DNA of 64,000 nt from Perognathus longimembris pacificus (taxonomy: Eukaryota; Chordata; Mammalia; Rodentia; Heteromyidae): contig NC_063167.1 in assembly GCF_023159225.1 (NCBI RefSeq), positions 68,883,798 through 68,947,797 on the forward strand. The letters are read 5' to 3'. This document shows, one piece after another, positions 1-10,986 of this stretch. The position numbers and the translations under genes are program-made. The notes under the pieces were generated by a model. That model did no database searches. It was not told the DNA's origin and worked only from the letters and a program-made list of their open reading frames with translations. Each line of letters opens with the position of its first letter. Position 1 is the stretch's first letter.

Positions 1-1682
1 CAAGCCCACAAAACATGTGTAGCCTGTGAAACTCTACAGAGGCTTTAGCACAGAGAGGCTAAGAAACTTGTCCCAGGAAACACTGCTAGCTATTAACAGA
101 CCAAGGTTTGGAACAAACTGTACTGATCACGAAGCAAACCATGAGGAAAGGAAGTCCAGAAAGGCTAATGACTGTCCTAGAATCACACAAAAAAAGGGGG
201 AGATCGAGGTGGGAACTGGACCTGGAGTCCCTGGAGCCCTCGTTGAGGCTGAAAGAGGATAGAGTCACTTCCAAATACAGACTCTTGTTAGTATTTGAGG
301 ATCACTGGTAGATGAAAGGCTCTGTGCTCTGAGAGTAGATGTGTGAGTGTGAGACAGAAGCTGAGAGCAGGGCTGGGCTGTTTCTGGGACTGTGCATGAA
401 GAGTGGGCTCTGCAGCAGTCAAGCCCATCTGCAAAACTAGGACGGACCACAGCAAAGTTGTTCTGAGAATTGGAGGAAGTGAGTGGGAAGCCAAGGGTAG
501 GACCAGCGCCATTTGTGACAGTGAAGCTAGTCTACCTTTTGCCTCAGCCCTCTCTTCCTCTCCTTTCCCCTCCTTCTTAAGGCTTGGGACAGAGTCTGTT
601 CTGGGAGCATCTGCACAGAAGCAGCCAGGAGACAACCGTGCCACCTCACATCACAGCCAGCCTGGCTAGCAGCTGGGTTCCCCCCTGCCAGCCCCATTCT
701 GGGGCTGGGGTCACCCCTTGCACAGCTGCTTCCCCTCAGGACATCCTAGCTCTGCTCAGTGGGACCAGCTCACCTGGACTTCTCTCCTGTGGCCCCCACC
801 AAGGGCCACCTCCCACACCCACCCACGACCCTCTAGACCCAAGAGATCCAGATCAGACAGTGGGGATAAGGTGAGAGGTCCTACCAAGGGGATGGGACGC
901 TCCAGCTCCTGCCAGCCTGGAAATGTACAAAGCCCATCCCGCGGGACCTAGCAGGAGTCTGACGTCAAACCCAGGCTGAAAATACAGTCTGGAAAGTCAC
1001 GCGGTGCCCATGATAGACCAGCAGCCCTCCCCAGCCAGAAACGTGGGAGCAGGGAAAGCACGTAAATCCCAGTTCTTTCCGGCTCGGAACAGCAGGGAAG
1101 GCCTCTGTGAGCCTCCAGAGTTGTTCCTGGGAGAGATCAGGTCCCCCACCCCCACTTCAGAATTCCTTGACAGGGACACCTGCAAACCAGCCTCCCCATC
1201 CCCCGCCCCCCATGCCACATTCCTGAGGGCAGCCAGACCAGAGAAGGGAAGGGCATAAGGGGAGGATGGGCAGGGAAGGGTGGCGACAGCTGGCTCAGTT
1301 TCTCCCCAGCCCGTCCAGGACTTCTCCAAGCCACAGTGTGCTGGGGACTCAGCTTCCCGAACCTCACTTGGAAAGCCCAGAAAGTTCAGGAGTCTGACAC
1401 AGCCGGAAGCCCTAGTCTAGGCTCAAAGAGGGGAAAAGAACAGAGATAGCCCCAAACACAGGCTACAGTTGTCACTTGGGGACTACGGCTTAATGCTAGG
1501 TCAGGTGTGCCTAGACCCTCTCCTCTTAGCACAGATCCTGTCACTTCAAGTCCCATACAAGATGAGACCAGGGCTGGACTGTTTCCATCAAGGTCCCTGT
1601 TATGCCTTGCCATCAGTGGAGACTGCTTCCCATCTCATTTTCTCTATCAGCTCACCTTTTTCTTTCTTTGGTGGGGAGGTGT
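1..1682. other. Unique intergenic sequence
   Basis: I see no repeat family and no convincing coding region here. The short open frames do not resemble known proteins. The stretch around 880-1240 is moderately GC-rich and holds a perfect cAMP-response palindrome, listed separately. Confidence 0.5.
960..967. promoter_or_regulatory. Candidate CRE (CREB/ATF/CREM site)
   Basis: The octamer TGACGTCA is a perfect full CRE palindrome. It sits in non-repeat, GC-rich sequence just downstream of a CCGCGG-like stretch. No promoter is evident beside it, so it would be a distal element if functional. A chance match is possible. Confidence 0.3.
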
Positions 1683-2142
1683 GATGGTCCTGGGGCTAGA
1701 ACTGGGGGCCTGGACACTGTCCCTGAGCTTTTGTTTGTTCAAGGCTAGTGTTCTACCATTTGAGCCACAGCTGCATCTTCTCATTTTTTTTTTTTTCTGG
1801 TGGTTAATTGGAGATAAGAGTCACATGGACTTTACTGCTCCGACTGCCTTTGTCTTTTTCTTTCTTTCTTTCTTTTTTTTTTTTTTTCTGCCAGTCCTGT
1901 GGCTTGGACTCAGGGCCTGAGCACAAGGCTAACACTCTGCCACTTGAGCCACAGCACCACTTCTGGCCGTTTTCTGTATATGTGGTGCTGGGGAATTGAA
2001 CCCAGGGCTTCATGTACACAAGGCAAGCACTCTTGACACTAGGCCATATCTCCAGCCCCTCAGATTGCCTTTGAATCATGATCCTCAGATCTCAGATTAA
2101 GTATCTAGAGTTACAGGTGTGAGCCACCAGCACCCAACTTCC
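1683..2142 (-). repeat. 7SL/B1-headed SINE with Geo-like tail, split by a younger SINE
   Basis: On the minus strand this reads as a B1-like head (2142 down to 2074) followed by a tRNA-like right module (1840 down to 1683). It is interrupted at 1853-2058 by an IDL-Geo SINE. A 15-nt target duplication with two mismatches flanks the insert (1838-1852 and 2059-2073), so the order of insertion is clear. Confidence 0.8.
1853..2058 (-). repeat. IDL-Geo SINE
   Basis: Full-length element on the minus strand. The tRNA-Ala/ID-like left monomer is at the high-coordinate end and the Geo monomer at the low end, followed by a T/C-rich tail (its A-rich 3' end). It lies inside an older 7SL-headed SINE. Confidence 0.85.
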
Positions 2143-2685
2143 AGCTCACCGTTGAAAGTACTTGTTAGTCACCCCTTTAACCTAGGATCTGGTCCCCATT
2201 ATCTTCCTACCCAGCATGTGTTGCACTCTGCCAATTTCTGTTCCAGACTCAGCATGCCTCCTTTCATACATCACCTCAGAGCTTTGACCCCTTCTCTCCC
2301 CCTTACCATCCTATTTGAAATCACACACACACATGCACATACACATATACCACACACACACACACACACACACATTCCATCTATTTTTTCCTGTTGTGCT
2401 AGTGTCCATATATGTAGTGTCCATATATGTGAGACACACAAGACGTACAGAACAACAATCCTGTAGGTATTTAGGAACTACCACTAACAGCAATGGTGAT
2501 TGGACTGTGAGGGAGAGACAGCTCATCCACGTTAATTGGTATCTGTGTGTTTATTTTAATCTTCTCTATTGGAATGTAAGCTCTATGAGGGTAGGAACTC
2601 TCCTCTGTGTACTGTTTGTTCTACTAATTCCCACTTCCTTCTTTAATATCTTGTACTTTAAATTCTGAAATAGAGATAACTATTA
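2143..2685. other. Unique sequence with a (CA)n tract
   Basis: Mostly unidentified, possibly old degraded repeat. An interrupted (CA)n microsatellite lies at about 2323-2374. A short direct repeat reading gtccatatatgt occurs twice near 2403-2430. No gene is seen. Confidence 0.4.
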
Positions 2686-3064
2686 TTGAGACATCTTATA
2701 TGAGGCGAGCACTTTACCACTAGGCCATATTCCCAGCTTTTTCTTTTCTTTTCTTTTTTTTTTGGCCAGTCCTGGGCCTTGGACTCAAGGCCTGAGCACT
2801 GTCCCTGGCTTATTTTTGCTCAAGGATAGCACTCTGCCACTTGAGCCACAGCGCCACTTCTGGCCGTTTTCTGTATATGTGGTGCTGGGGAATTGAACCT
2901 AGGGCCTCATGTATACGAGGCAAGCACTCTTGCCACTAGGCCATGTCCCCAGCCCTTCTTCTTTTTTTTTTTGCCAGTCCTGGACCTTGAACTCAGGGCC
3001 TGAGCACTGTCCCTGACTACTTCTTGCTCAAGGCTAGCCCTCTGCCATTTGAGCCACAGTGCCA

Positions 3065-4185
3065 CTTCTGGCCATTTTCTTTTTTTTTTTTTCTTTAAAT
3101 TTTTATTATCAAACTGATGTACAGAGAGGTGACAGTTTCATACATTAGGCATTGGATACATTTCTTGTACTGTTTGTAACCTTGTCCCTCATACCCCCCA
3201 CCCTCCTCCCCCTTTCCCTTTCCCCCCCTGAGGTGTTCAGTTCACTTACACCAAACAGTTTTGCAAGTATTGCTTTTGTAGTTGTTTGTCTTTTTTTACC
3301 CTGTGTCTCTTAATTTTGGTATTCCCTTTCAATTTCCTACTTCTAATACCAGTATACATGGTTTCCAATATACTCAGATAAGATTACAGAGATAGTATAG
3401 GTACAACCCCAGGAAGGTGATATAAGAACATCATCAATAATAGAAGCTACAGATACACATGGGACGTTGAAAGTAGTTACAACTGTGATATAACAATCGT
3501 TTCCATAACATGGAGTTCATTTCACTTAGCATCATCTTATGTGTTCATAAGGGTATAGCTATTGGGTTCTTGTGATGCTCTGCTATGACTTGCCTAAACT
3601 TGTACTAATTATTCCCAATAAGGAAGACCATAGAGTCCATGTTTCTTTGGGTCTGGCTCACTTCACTTAGTATAATTTTTTCCAAGTCCTTCCATTTCCT
3701 TACAAATGGGGCAATGTCATTCTTTCTGATAGAGGCATAAAATTCCATTGTGTATATGTACCACATTTTCCTGATCCATTCATCTATGGAGGGGCATCTG
3801 GGTTGGTTCCAGATTCTAGCTATGACAAATTGTGCTGCGATGACCATTGTTGTGCTGGTGGCATTACTGTGATTTTGTTTGTGGTCTTTTGGATAGATAC
3901 CCAAAAGTGGGGCTGCTGGGTCATAGGGGAGTTCTCTATTTAGCCTTCTGAGGAATCTCCATACTGCTTGCCAGAGTGGCTGAACCAGTTTACATTCCCA
4001 CCAACAATGAAGTAGGGTTCCCTTTTGGCCACATCCCCTCCAACAATTGTTATTGTTAGTTTTCTTGATATATGACATTCTTACTGCGGTGAGATGGAAT
4101 CTCAATGTTGTATTGATTTGCATTTCTTTTATGGCCAGTGATGTAGAGCACTTTTTCATATGTCTCTTGCTTCTGGCCATTTTCT
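3065..4185 (-). mobile_element. 5'-truncated L1 (LINE-1) insertion with target duplication
   Basis: A minus-strand L1 3' end occupies about 3081-4169, with its poly(A) read as poly(T) at 3081-3092. It is flanked by an exact 16-nt duplication of SINE sequence, cttctggccattttct, at 3065-3080 and 4170-4185. It contains the end of ORF2 and about 525 bp of 3' UTR. It inserted into an IDL-Geo SINE by standard target-primed reverse transcription. Confidence 0.9.
3605..4169 (-). pseudogene. L1 ORF2 C-terminal fragment, uninterrupted
   Basis: The frame encodes the last part of L1 ORF2p and ends at a TAG at 3605-3607. A Cys-rich motif of the C-X3-C-X7-H-X4-C form is visible, as expected near the ORF2p C-terminus. 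The reverse transcriptase and endonuclease are absent because of 5' truncation. The open frame continues a few codons into the host SINE by chance, which provides an ATG. No stop codon or frameshift is present, so the insertion is fairly young. The fragment cannot be functional alone. Confidence 0.9.
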
Positions 4186-4325
4186 ATATATGTGGTGCTG
4201 GGGAATCGAACCCAGGGCTTCAGGTATACGAGGCAAACACTTTTGCCACTAGGCCATATTCCCAGCCCTTGAGACATCTTATATTCGATGGAAAGAGAAT
4301 GAGAACAAGGTTATATAAACCAAAA

Positions 4326-4580
4326 CACTGGCTTAGTCCTTACAGTGGTTCATACCTATAATCCTAGCTACTCAGGAGGCTGAGATCTGCCAGCCCAGGC
4401 AGACAAAGTTGAGAGATTTTTTTTATTTCCAATGAACCAGCAAAAAGCTGGAAATGGAGGTGTGTCTCAAGTAGTAGAGTGCCAGCCTTGAGTGGGAATG
4501 ACAAGTAAGAGCAAGAGCCCTGAATTCAAGTCCCAGTAACAACAACAAAAAGTTCAAGTCCCAGTAACAACAACAAAAAA
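4326..4580 (+). repeat. 7SL-headed SINE with duplicated tail
   Basis: Plus-strand B1-like head (gcctgtaatcctagctactcagg-type core) followed by the tRNA-like right module. The terminal segment, aagttcaagtcccagtaac plus an A-rich tail, is present twice in tandem (about 4526-4552 and 4552-4580). Confidence 0.75.
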
Positions 4581-5514
4581 ATGCTTAATGGGGGAAATAT
4601 ATACATGCATAGTCATAAAAAATGCAGAGATGTTTATGATCACTTTCTGCTCATCCTCCACCCCCTATCCTATGGCCCTCAGCTGATGTTGGGTCTTGGT
4701 CTGAGCTTGCTCAGGGAGAGGGGGCAGGGGGCAGGATACATAGTGGTACCTCCAACAATATTTGTTGAGAAATTTTGGGAAAGGCTAGTCTATATATGTC
4801 TTCCTGTATCACAGGAAGTAGGGAGAAGCCAGGAGGAATCCTCTGATGCATGCACATAGCCAGAATAGATAAACTACTCCTTTACAGTTTTACTCACAAA
4901 TAAACAATGCAAATTGCTACCCTGACTAGGGAAGCTTTTCTTGTTAGTTTCATATTTGCCAGGGCACTGTGGTACATGGTACTGCTCCAACTGATAAGGA
5001 ACACAAACTTGTTCAGAACAACCCCCCAAACCCCTCCACCCAGTCTATGGAGGCCTCCTGGGGCTGGCTGAGGGAAGACAGGGCCACTGGAGGCCTCACA
5101 CACACCTCCAGCCTTGTTACCTCCCTCTGGTAGCACTTTTCAGTGCTGTTTCCAGTGCCTCTAACAAGGCCCTGGGGACCCTGAAGGACTGTCCCCAGAT
5201 TCCTGCTGGTAGACTGAGAGGTCCCATTCGTCCTCCAGCCCAGAGCATCTGCCTCTGCAGAGGATTCCCCGGAAGGCTGGGAGCCTGTGTATTGCTCAGG
5301 GCAACAAGGTGCAGCTGAGAAAGCCGATTGTAAAGTATGGGTCCAGCATTAACCCTAACTCAGCCACCCAGCCCTGGGGAGAACTCTCAGACTAGGAGCT
5401 CCAGGAAGGTAGGAAAGGAGTCTGTCCACTCCTACTCTATTCCTCACCCCAGCTTAGAGGTGGCCCAAAAGCAGCACTTGAGGCCCAAGTGATGAACTCA
5501 TGTAAAGCAGCTGC
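4581..5514. other. Unique intergenic sequence
   Basis: No recognised repeat or gene. Short open frames show no family features. Confidence 0.45.
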
Positions 5515-5725
5515 AGCTAGGGCACTGGTGGCTCATGCCTGGCTACTCAGGAGGCTGAAATCTGAAGACTGTAGTTTGAAGCCAGCCAGGGCAAAAAAAT
5601 CCATAGGACTCATAGCTCCAATTAACTAGCACAAGTTGGAGCTGGTGGTATGGTTCAAGTGGAAGAGCATCAGCACTGAGTGAAAAAGCTAAGGGTCAGT
5701 ACCCAAGCTCTGCGCTCATGCCCTA
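5515..5725 (+). repeat. 7SL-headed SINE
   Basis: Plus-strand copy, somewhat diverged, with the B1-like head and right-hand tRNA-like module. Its 3' end runs directly into the purine-rich tandem repeat that follows. Confidence 0.75.
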
Positions 5726-5897
5726 ATGCAAGGAAAAGGAAAGGGGAAGGGGAAAAGGAAAGGGGAAGGGGAAGGGGAAGGGGAAGGGGAAGGGGAAGGG
5801 AAGGGAAGGGAAGGGAAGGGAAGGGAAGGCAAGGCAAGGCAAGGCAAGGCAAGGCAAGGCAAGGCAAGGCAAGGCAAGGCAAGGCAAGGCAAGGCAG
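5726..5897 (+). repeat. Compound purine-rich microsatellite
   Basis: Successive blocks change motif: mainly GGGGAA hexamers, then GGGAA pentamers, then a homogeneous run of GGCAA pentamers from about 5827. The long open frames across it on both strands are artefacts of the tandem repeat. Confidence 0.95.
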
Positions 5898-6898
5898 AAA
5901 AGTTGTCTGGGGGTCTCCCATATCAGGAGATATGCAGTATATCCCCAGGTACAGGAAAGTTTTCTTAAATACAGAGAGAGAAGGGAGAGGGAGAGAGGGA
6001 AGGATACAAAAGAAAAATAGGGATGGGAAGACATTAACATTACTTTCCTGGAGGAAGAGGAGAGAATGAGTGGGGAGGGGGAGGGGAAGACAGTGAGATT
6101 GCTCTTCTGTGCTATAAAGCCTGAAAAGTGTTTAAATACATTTCCCAGACTCCTTTGCAACTAGAGACCACATAGGATACAGTTTCCCTAAGGATATTTC
6201 TGTCTAAACCTTGTAGGGAGGGGATAATTAGTAGACAGCAGAGGCTGAGGGGCATTAGCTCTCCTGGACCAACTATGAGATGTTTCTAGGGAACTGGACA
6301 GCAGGACCGTGTTTCTACCAGGTCTGTCTTGTGGGAAACTCAGGCATTTCACCAAGCTGTGACCTTCCAAGATTCTACAAAATACTTAATGTCATTTAAT
6401 GAATTTCTTTCTGTGTAAATCAGCCAGAATGGAAGCTGTTGTCCCCAATTTAGAATAGTAGTTAATATCAGAAGAGAATCCAAGTGAGAACCTTCTAAGG
6501 ACATGAGAATCTGGGACTGGTTTTCTGAATACATTGCCTTTTGAGAGCACAGAGGGCTGGTCAACATCAGAGGCAGCAGACAGCTCATCCTGAACAAACA
6601 ATTATGTGGCATCTAAGGGCACCACATAAATGTTACTGGAGGTGCTTGCAGACTGAGCAGCTGCTAAAGTCAACCTTTTAAAAAAATTCTTTTGTAAAAA
6701 GTGTATTATGAAGGATTTCAAACAAACACAAAAATAACATAGCTCAATCAACCCCCAGGTACCCGTCCTCACTCAGTTTACAGTTTCCACACTACCATTC
6801 CAGCTATACTGCAGCTTCCTGTGACCCATTTCACTATGCTTTTCTGAAGAAAATTAAATGCATCGCTTGTATGCATTTTGAAAGGATTATATATTTTT
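5898..6898. other. Unique intergenic sequence
   Basis: Purine-rich at 5970-6090, otherwise unremarkable. No coding region is supported. Confidence 0.4.
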
Positions 6899-7143
6899 CT
6901 TTCTTTTTGTGCTGAGACTGGGGCTTGAATTCAGGGTCTTGTGCTCTTCTTGCTCAACTTTTTTGGTCAAGGCTGGCAATCTACCACTTGAGCCACAACT
7001 CTACTTTTGGCTTTTTTCTGCCTGTTAATTAGAGGTAAGACTGTCTTAAATTTTCTGCCTGGGCTGGCTTTGAACTGAGATCCTCTGATCTCAGTCTCCT
7101 GAGTAGCTAGGGTTGTAGGTGTGAGCCACTAGCATCTGGCTCT
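6899..7143 (-). repeat. 7SL-headed SINE
   Basis: Minus-strand copy with the right module at 6910-7010 and the B1-like head at 7040-7140. It is moderately diverged. Confidence 0.75.
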
Positions 7144-7276
7144 AATGGATGATTTTTTAAAAACACAGCCACAATACTATCACTTCATGTTTTTAAAAAT
7201 TGACACAATTTTTCAATACTATCAGATATCCAGTGTGTGTTCAATTTTTCCCAATTATCTTAGCTTTTTAAGAACA

Positions 7277-7515
7277 GCCAGGTGCTGGTACTTTATGCCT
7301 ATAATTCTAGCTATTCAGGATGCTGAAATCTAAAAATTGAGATTCAAGCCAAAGTAGGCAGGAAAATCCCTGAAACTCTCATCTCCAATTAACCACCTAG
7401 AGCCAAAAGTGGAGTTGTGGCTCCAGTGGTAGAGAATCAGTCTTGGTTGGAAAAAGCTAAGGGACAGTGCCAAGGCCCTGAGTCCAAGCCCCAGTACAGA
7501 AACACACACAAAGCC
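7277..7515 (+). repeat. 7SL-headed SINE
   Basis: Plus-strand copy with B1-like head, linker and right module, ending in a short ACAC-rich tail. Confidence 0.75.
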
Positions 7516-8554
7516 AGTTTGTTCATTCATGTTTCCAGAACTCCTTTTCAGCTAAAGTTGCAACTTTGCTTCTCTAAAGCAGATGTGCTACATGTGACTT
7601 ATATGTTGAGATGAGCCAAATGAATAGTGGCTCTTCAGGGTGGTATTGGGCAGGTTGATATTCCCTGGGGAATCTAACTGTGATGGGGACTCTGTGCTCT
7701 CATTCCTGAAGCCACAGGGGCTATGCAGCAGTTGGGGTGTCAGTGGCAAGTCTTGGCCACAGTGCTCTAGTTAAATGCCCAAACTTGGCTTCCCAGAGAT
7801 CCTGTAACGCACCACCTCCTTGCAATGGATTCTTTTATGCATAAACTAGTCAGAATGAATTCTGTTGGCTGCAATAATGATCCACATTGGGGGAGGGGGA
7901 GTGTGATGAAAATAAACCTTAATTCTGCACCCCACATTAGAGCTAATAAGATGCTGGCATTGCTTATACTGGTGTCTTCATTATTCTACAGAAGTATCAT
8001 CGTCCTTACATAATAGATGACCCTTACAGGCCCCAAGAGAACAAAGGGGCCAACCCAAAGTTTCGCAAGACTTGAGATTCCAGGCAAATTCAGAGAATAC
8101 TGTTATCTCAAGGCAAGCCTTCCTTCACATCCCAAGAGGATATGATATTCACCCACAAATGGGAGAAATAAGGCTAAGATGGATAGGCAATCAGGCAGCA
8201 CAGAGAGATGTAGTCTGGAAAAAGACTCCCCTCTCTCTGGGCTTACGATGACCAGCCCACCTCAAGGTCCCCCGCCCATTGGATCAGATACAGGTCTGTC
8301 TTAGAGCCCATTATCTCTCCCTCTAGCCATCCTGAGCAGCAGGTAGAGGGCACTGCAGTGTAACAGGAAAGAAAAACAACAGCTGCCTAACTGGAGCCCT
8401 GCCCTCATTCAGCTCTGCCACCTAAGCCCCATGGGGTTTCTTGCCATGGGTATGGGGAAGGGGGTGCACTTGGAGTTGGTCAATGAAATAAAGGGTCTCA
8501 GGAGACAGAATACCCTAGCTTCTCCAGCAAAACACTGTTCAAGTTTAAGAAGCT
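7516..8554. other. Unique intergenic sequence
   Basis: No repeat or coding signal recognised. Confidence 0.4.
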
Positions 8555-8780
8555 GCAGTTGCCAGTCCTGGTGGCTCATACCTGTAATCCTAGCTACTCA
8601 GGAGGCTGAGAACTGAAGATAGTGTTTCAAAACCAGCTCAGGAAGGAAAATCCATGAGGCTCTTATCTCCAATTAAACAGTGAAAAGCCAAAACTGGAGC
8701 TGTTGTTCAAGTGGTAGAGCACCAGCCTTGAACAAAGAGCCCAAGACTCTTAATTCAAGTCCCAGGACAGGTACAACAGG
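8555..8780 (+). repeat. 7SL-headed SINE
   Basis: Plus-strand copy, full length. Its 3' end passes straight into a long (AGG)n tract. Confidence 0.8.
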
Positions 8781-8962
8781 GAGGAGGAGGAGGAGGAGGA
8801 GGAGGAGGAGGAGGAGGAGGAGGAGGAGGAGGAGGAGGAGGAGGAGGAGGAGGAGGAGGAGGAGGAGGAGGAGGAGGAGGAGGAGGAGGAGGAGGAGGAA
8901 TGGGGGATGGGGAGGGGGAGGAGGAGGAATGGGGGATGGGGAGGGGGGAGGAGGAGGAGGAA
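8781..8962 (+). repeat. (AGG)n microsatellite
   Basis: About 120 bp of pure AGG repeats followed by two degenerate GGGGATGGGG-type blocks. Poly-Arg and poly-Leu frames on either strand are repeat artefacts. Confidence 0.97.
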
Positions 8963-9712
8963 GTTCTAGTGGCTTGAGGTTATCTGGATGACAGGAGACA
9001 GCAGGGGTCCCCAAGGACTTCCATCCTGCCCTTTCTGAGGGACAGGGACTTTGATCCTGGGGTCTGAGACTCATAAATAACTTCCTAGGCCATGACATCC
9101 ACTGGCGGCTGGTTGGCAAGGCAGACAGGGCAGCAGACCTGGCCCGCTGCAGTGGGCTGTGACAGGTTTACAGCCTAGAGGCCCACAGTAGTTACCTCAA
9201 TTTATTACCTTTCTACAATGGCAGTGGGAGCCGCCAAAGGCTGCCAGTGAGCCCTTAAATCACTGCCCTGGGAAAGGCTGTCTAAGGGAGGAGAGGAGAG
9301 AGGGGAGAGGCAGGTAGGAGCCAGCCTGGAGGCTGGAGCTTCCTCTGGCTCCTTAGGTTACAGTCTTTTCTAGAGGAGGATTTACAACCCCAGCCCCCAG
9401 CAGAGCCAAGCTTCCCCCACCATACACACACACTCACCAGGAGCTGAACCAAGAGAATGCACATGCCCAGTGCCAGTTTAGCTGGTCTAGGCAGAGCCAT
9501 GCAGAGAAGAAGCAGGAACCCTGCACAGGATGTGCTGTTGGCTGTACTGATCCTCTTCCTGGATGCAGGTGCTCTGTCACTGTGCCAGTGTCTGACTAGG
9601 CTGTCCCCCTCCCTGTCTGCCTGCCCATCAGCAAACCCTCTAGTGCAGTTTATTGTGCCCTTTCTCAGGGTATGTGCCTTGTCTCTTTGGCAGCATGTGT
9701 CGGCAAAAAGTG
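8963..9712. other. Unique intergenic sequence
   Basis: No recognised family. Open frames at 9282-9741 on either strand have no identifiable domain. Confidence 0.4.
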
Positions 9713-10017
9713 TGTGTCTGCACATGCATGGTATTAGATAATTTCTCTAATTCATTGAGTCAGTTTTTGTGATTAGTGGTTATCACAGCAAACACATCAT
9801 GTAGATAGCACAAGAATTTGGAGAAACATTGTCTGTTTTGTTACCAAAATGTTGGAAAAATTTACTTCAATACCTTTTAGATTTCATAAAGTGCAGTGTA
9901 TATAATGCCTGCTGAAAGACTGTAAAATAATTAAAATTTTATTTCAAGCAAAATGTAAAAAATATATTGAGCCTGTAAATTGCTCTGTGAAAAAAAAAAA
10001 CAAAACATGTGTCTGCA
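9713..10017 (+). mobile_element. Possible polyA-tailed retroinsertion, source unknown
   Basis: AT-rich sequence at 9723-9990 ends in a run of 11 A residues and CAAAAC. It is flanked by an exact 10-nt repeat, tgtgtctgca, at 9713-9722 and 10008-10017. This is what an L1-mediated retrocopy looks like. The body resembles a 3' UTR but I cannot name the source. The duplication is short and could be chance. Confidence 0.4.
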
Positions 10018-10204
10018 ACACCATACACCATGCCTCTGTACTCCAGTGCCGGGCTGCTTCTCTGTCCCTCTGAATTAACATGGGAGAGGAACATATTCAA
10101 AGGTAGTGGGCTCCTGATCCCTGTCTATACCTGCTCACAGGCTGAGTCCAGGACATTAAGTGAGAAAGAGAACATTCAGGATGAGAAGGAGAAGAGCCAC
10201 TGGC

Positions 10205-10585
10205 AGTGGTAATGATTTATCCAAAGGTAGCGAGGTACTTGTGGCTCCTACCTGTAATTCTAGATACTAAGGAAGTAGATATTAGGAGGATCACAATTCT
10301 AGCCTAGCTCAGGCAAAAAGTTCATGAGAGCACATCTCAACCAATAACTGGGCACAGTGGCATGTGCCTGCCACCCTAACTACTCCAGAGACTGAGATTT
10401 GGAGGAACAAGTTTCTAAGCCAATCTAGGCCAAAAAAAAAAAAATTCACAAGACATCATCTCAATAGAAAAATGCTGGTCGTGGTAGCACATGTCTGTCA
10501 TCCCCAGCGGTAGTACAAAATATAAAAATAGAAGGATCTTTGTATGGCATGCTGAACAAAAAGCAAGACTTCTTTATCTCAAAAA
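10205..10585 (+). repeat. Old multimeric 7SL-derived SINE
   Basis: Three head-to-tail B1-like monomers can be traced, starting near 10230, 10348 and 10475. Each has the gtggc...cctgt...gag core, and they are separated by A-rich linkers. It is far more diverged than the other SINEs here and resembles older castorimorph elements. A related copy lies on the minus strand at 61140-61485. Confidence 0.55.
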
Positions 10586-10836
10586 TAACCACACCTGTAA
10601 TCCTAGCTACTCAAGAGGCTGAGATCTGAGGATTGAAGTTCAAAGACTCTTATCAACAGTTAACCAGCCAAAGGCGGGAACTGGAGGTATGCTCAAGTCA
10701 TAGAACACCCTGGCCTGAGTTCAAGCCTCAGTACTGGCCCTCACAGCAATAGAATGGTAACGGCTGGAGGCATGGTCCAAGAGAACTACCTTGCAAGTTC
10801 AAAGCTCTGAGTTCAAACACTAGTATCCCTTCAAAA
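10586..10836 (+). repeat. 7SL-headed SINE plus ID-like fragment
   Basis: A B1-like head and right module (10586-10735) are followed by a diverged tRNA-like segment (10750-10830) that leads into the GGAA tract. Confidence 0.65.
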
Positions 10837-10986
10837 GAAAGAGAGAAGGAAGGAAGGAAGAAAGGAAGGAAGGGAGGGAGGGACGGAGGGAGGGAGGAAA
10901 GAAGGAAGGAAGGAAGGAAGGAAGGAAGGAAGGAAGGAAGGAAGGAAGGAAGGAAGGAAGGAAGGAAGGAAGGAAAGAAGGAAGGG
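10837..10986 (+). repeat. (GGAA)n microsatellite
   Basis: Long, slightly interrupted GGAA/GGGA tract at a SINE tail. Confidence 0.95.

Larger units (their letters stand above)
2686..4284. repeat. Nested SINE cluster with L1, bounded by a 16-nt target duplication
   Basis: The 16-nt string ttgagacatcttatat occurs at 2686-2701 and again at 4269-4284, enclosing everything between. Inside are a 36-bp fragment of an IDL head (2702-2737), a complete minus-strand IDL-Geo copy (about 2738-2956), and another minus-strand IDL-Geo copy (2957-4268) split by an L1. The outer repeat shows that the cluster grew within one original insertion site. Confidence 0.8.

Noticed and set aside
3605..4180. 191-residue open frame as an intact gene
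   Set aside because: It is the C-terminal end of a truncated L1 ORF2, with its ATG donated by the host SINE by chance.
5670..6160. Repeats of a 5-base unit resembling a tandem array with spacers (CRISPR-like)
   Set aside because: Contiguous pentamers with no spacers, in a mammalian genome.
8673..9119. Poly-Leu / poly-Arg proteins
   Set aside because: Translation of an (AGG)n microsatellite.
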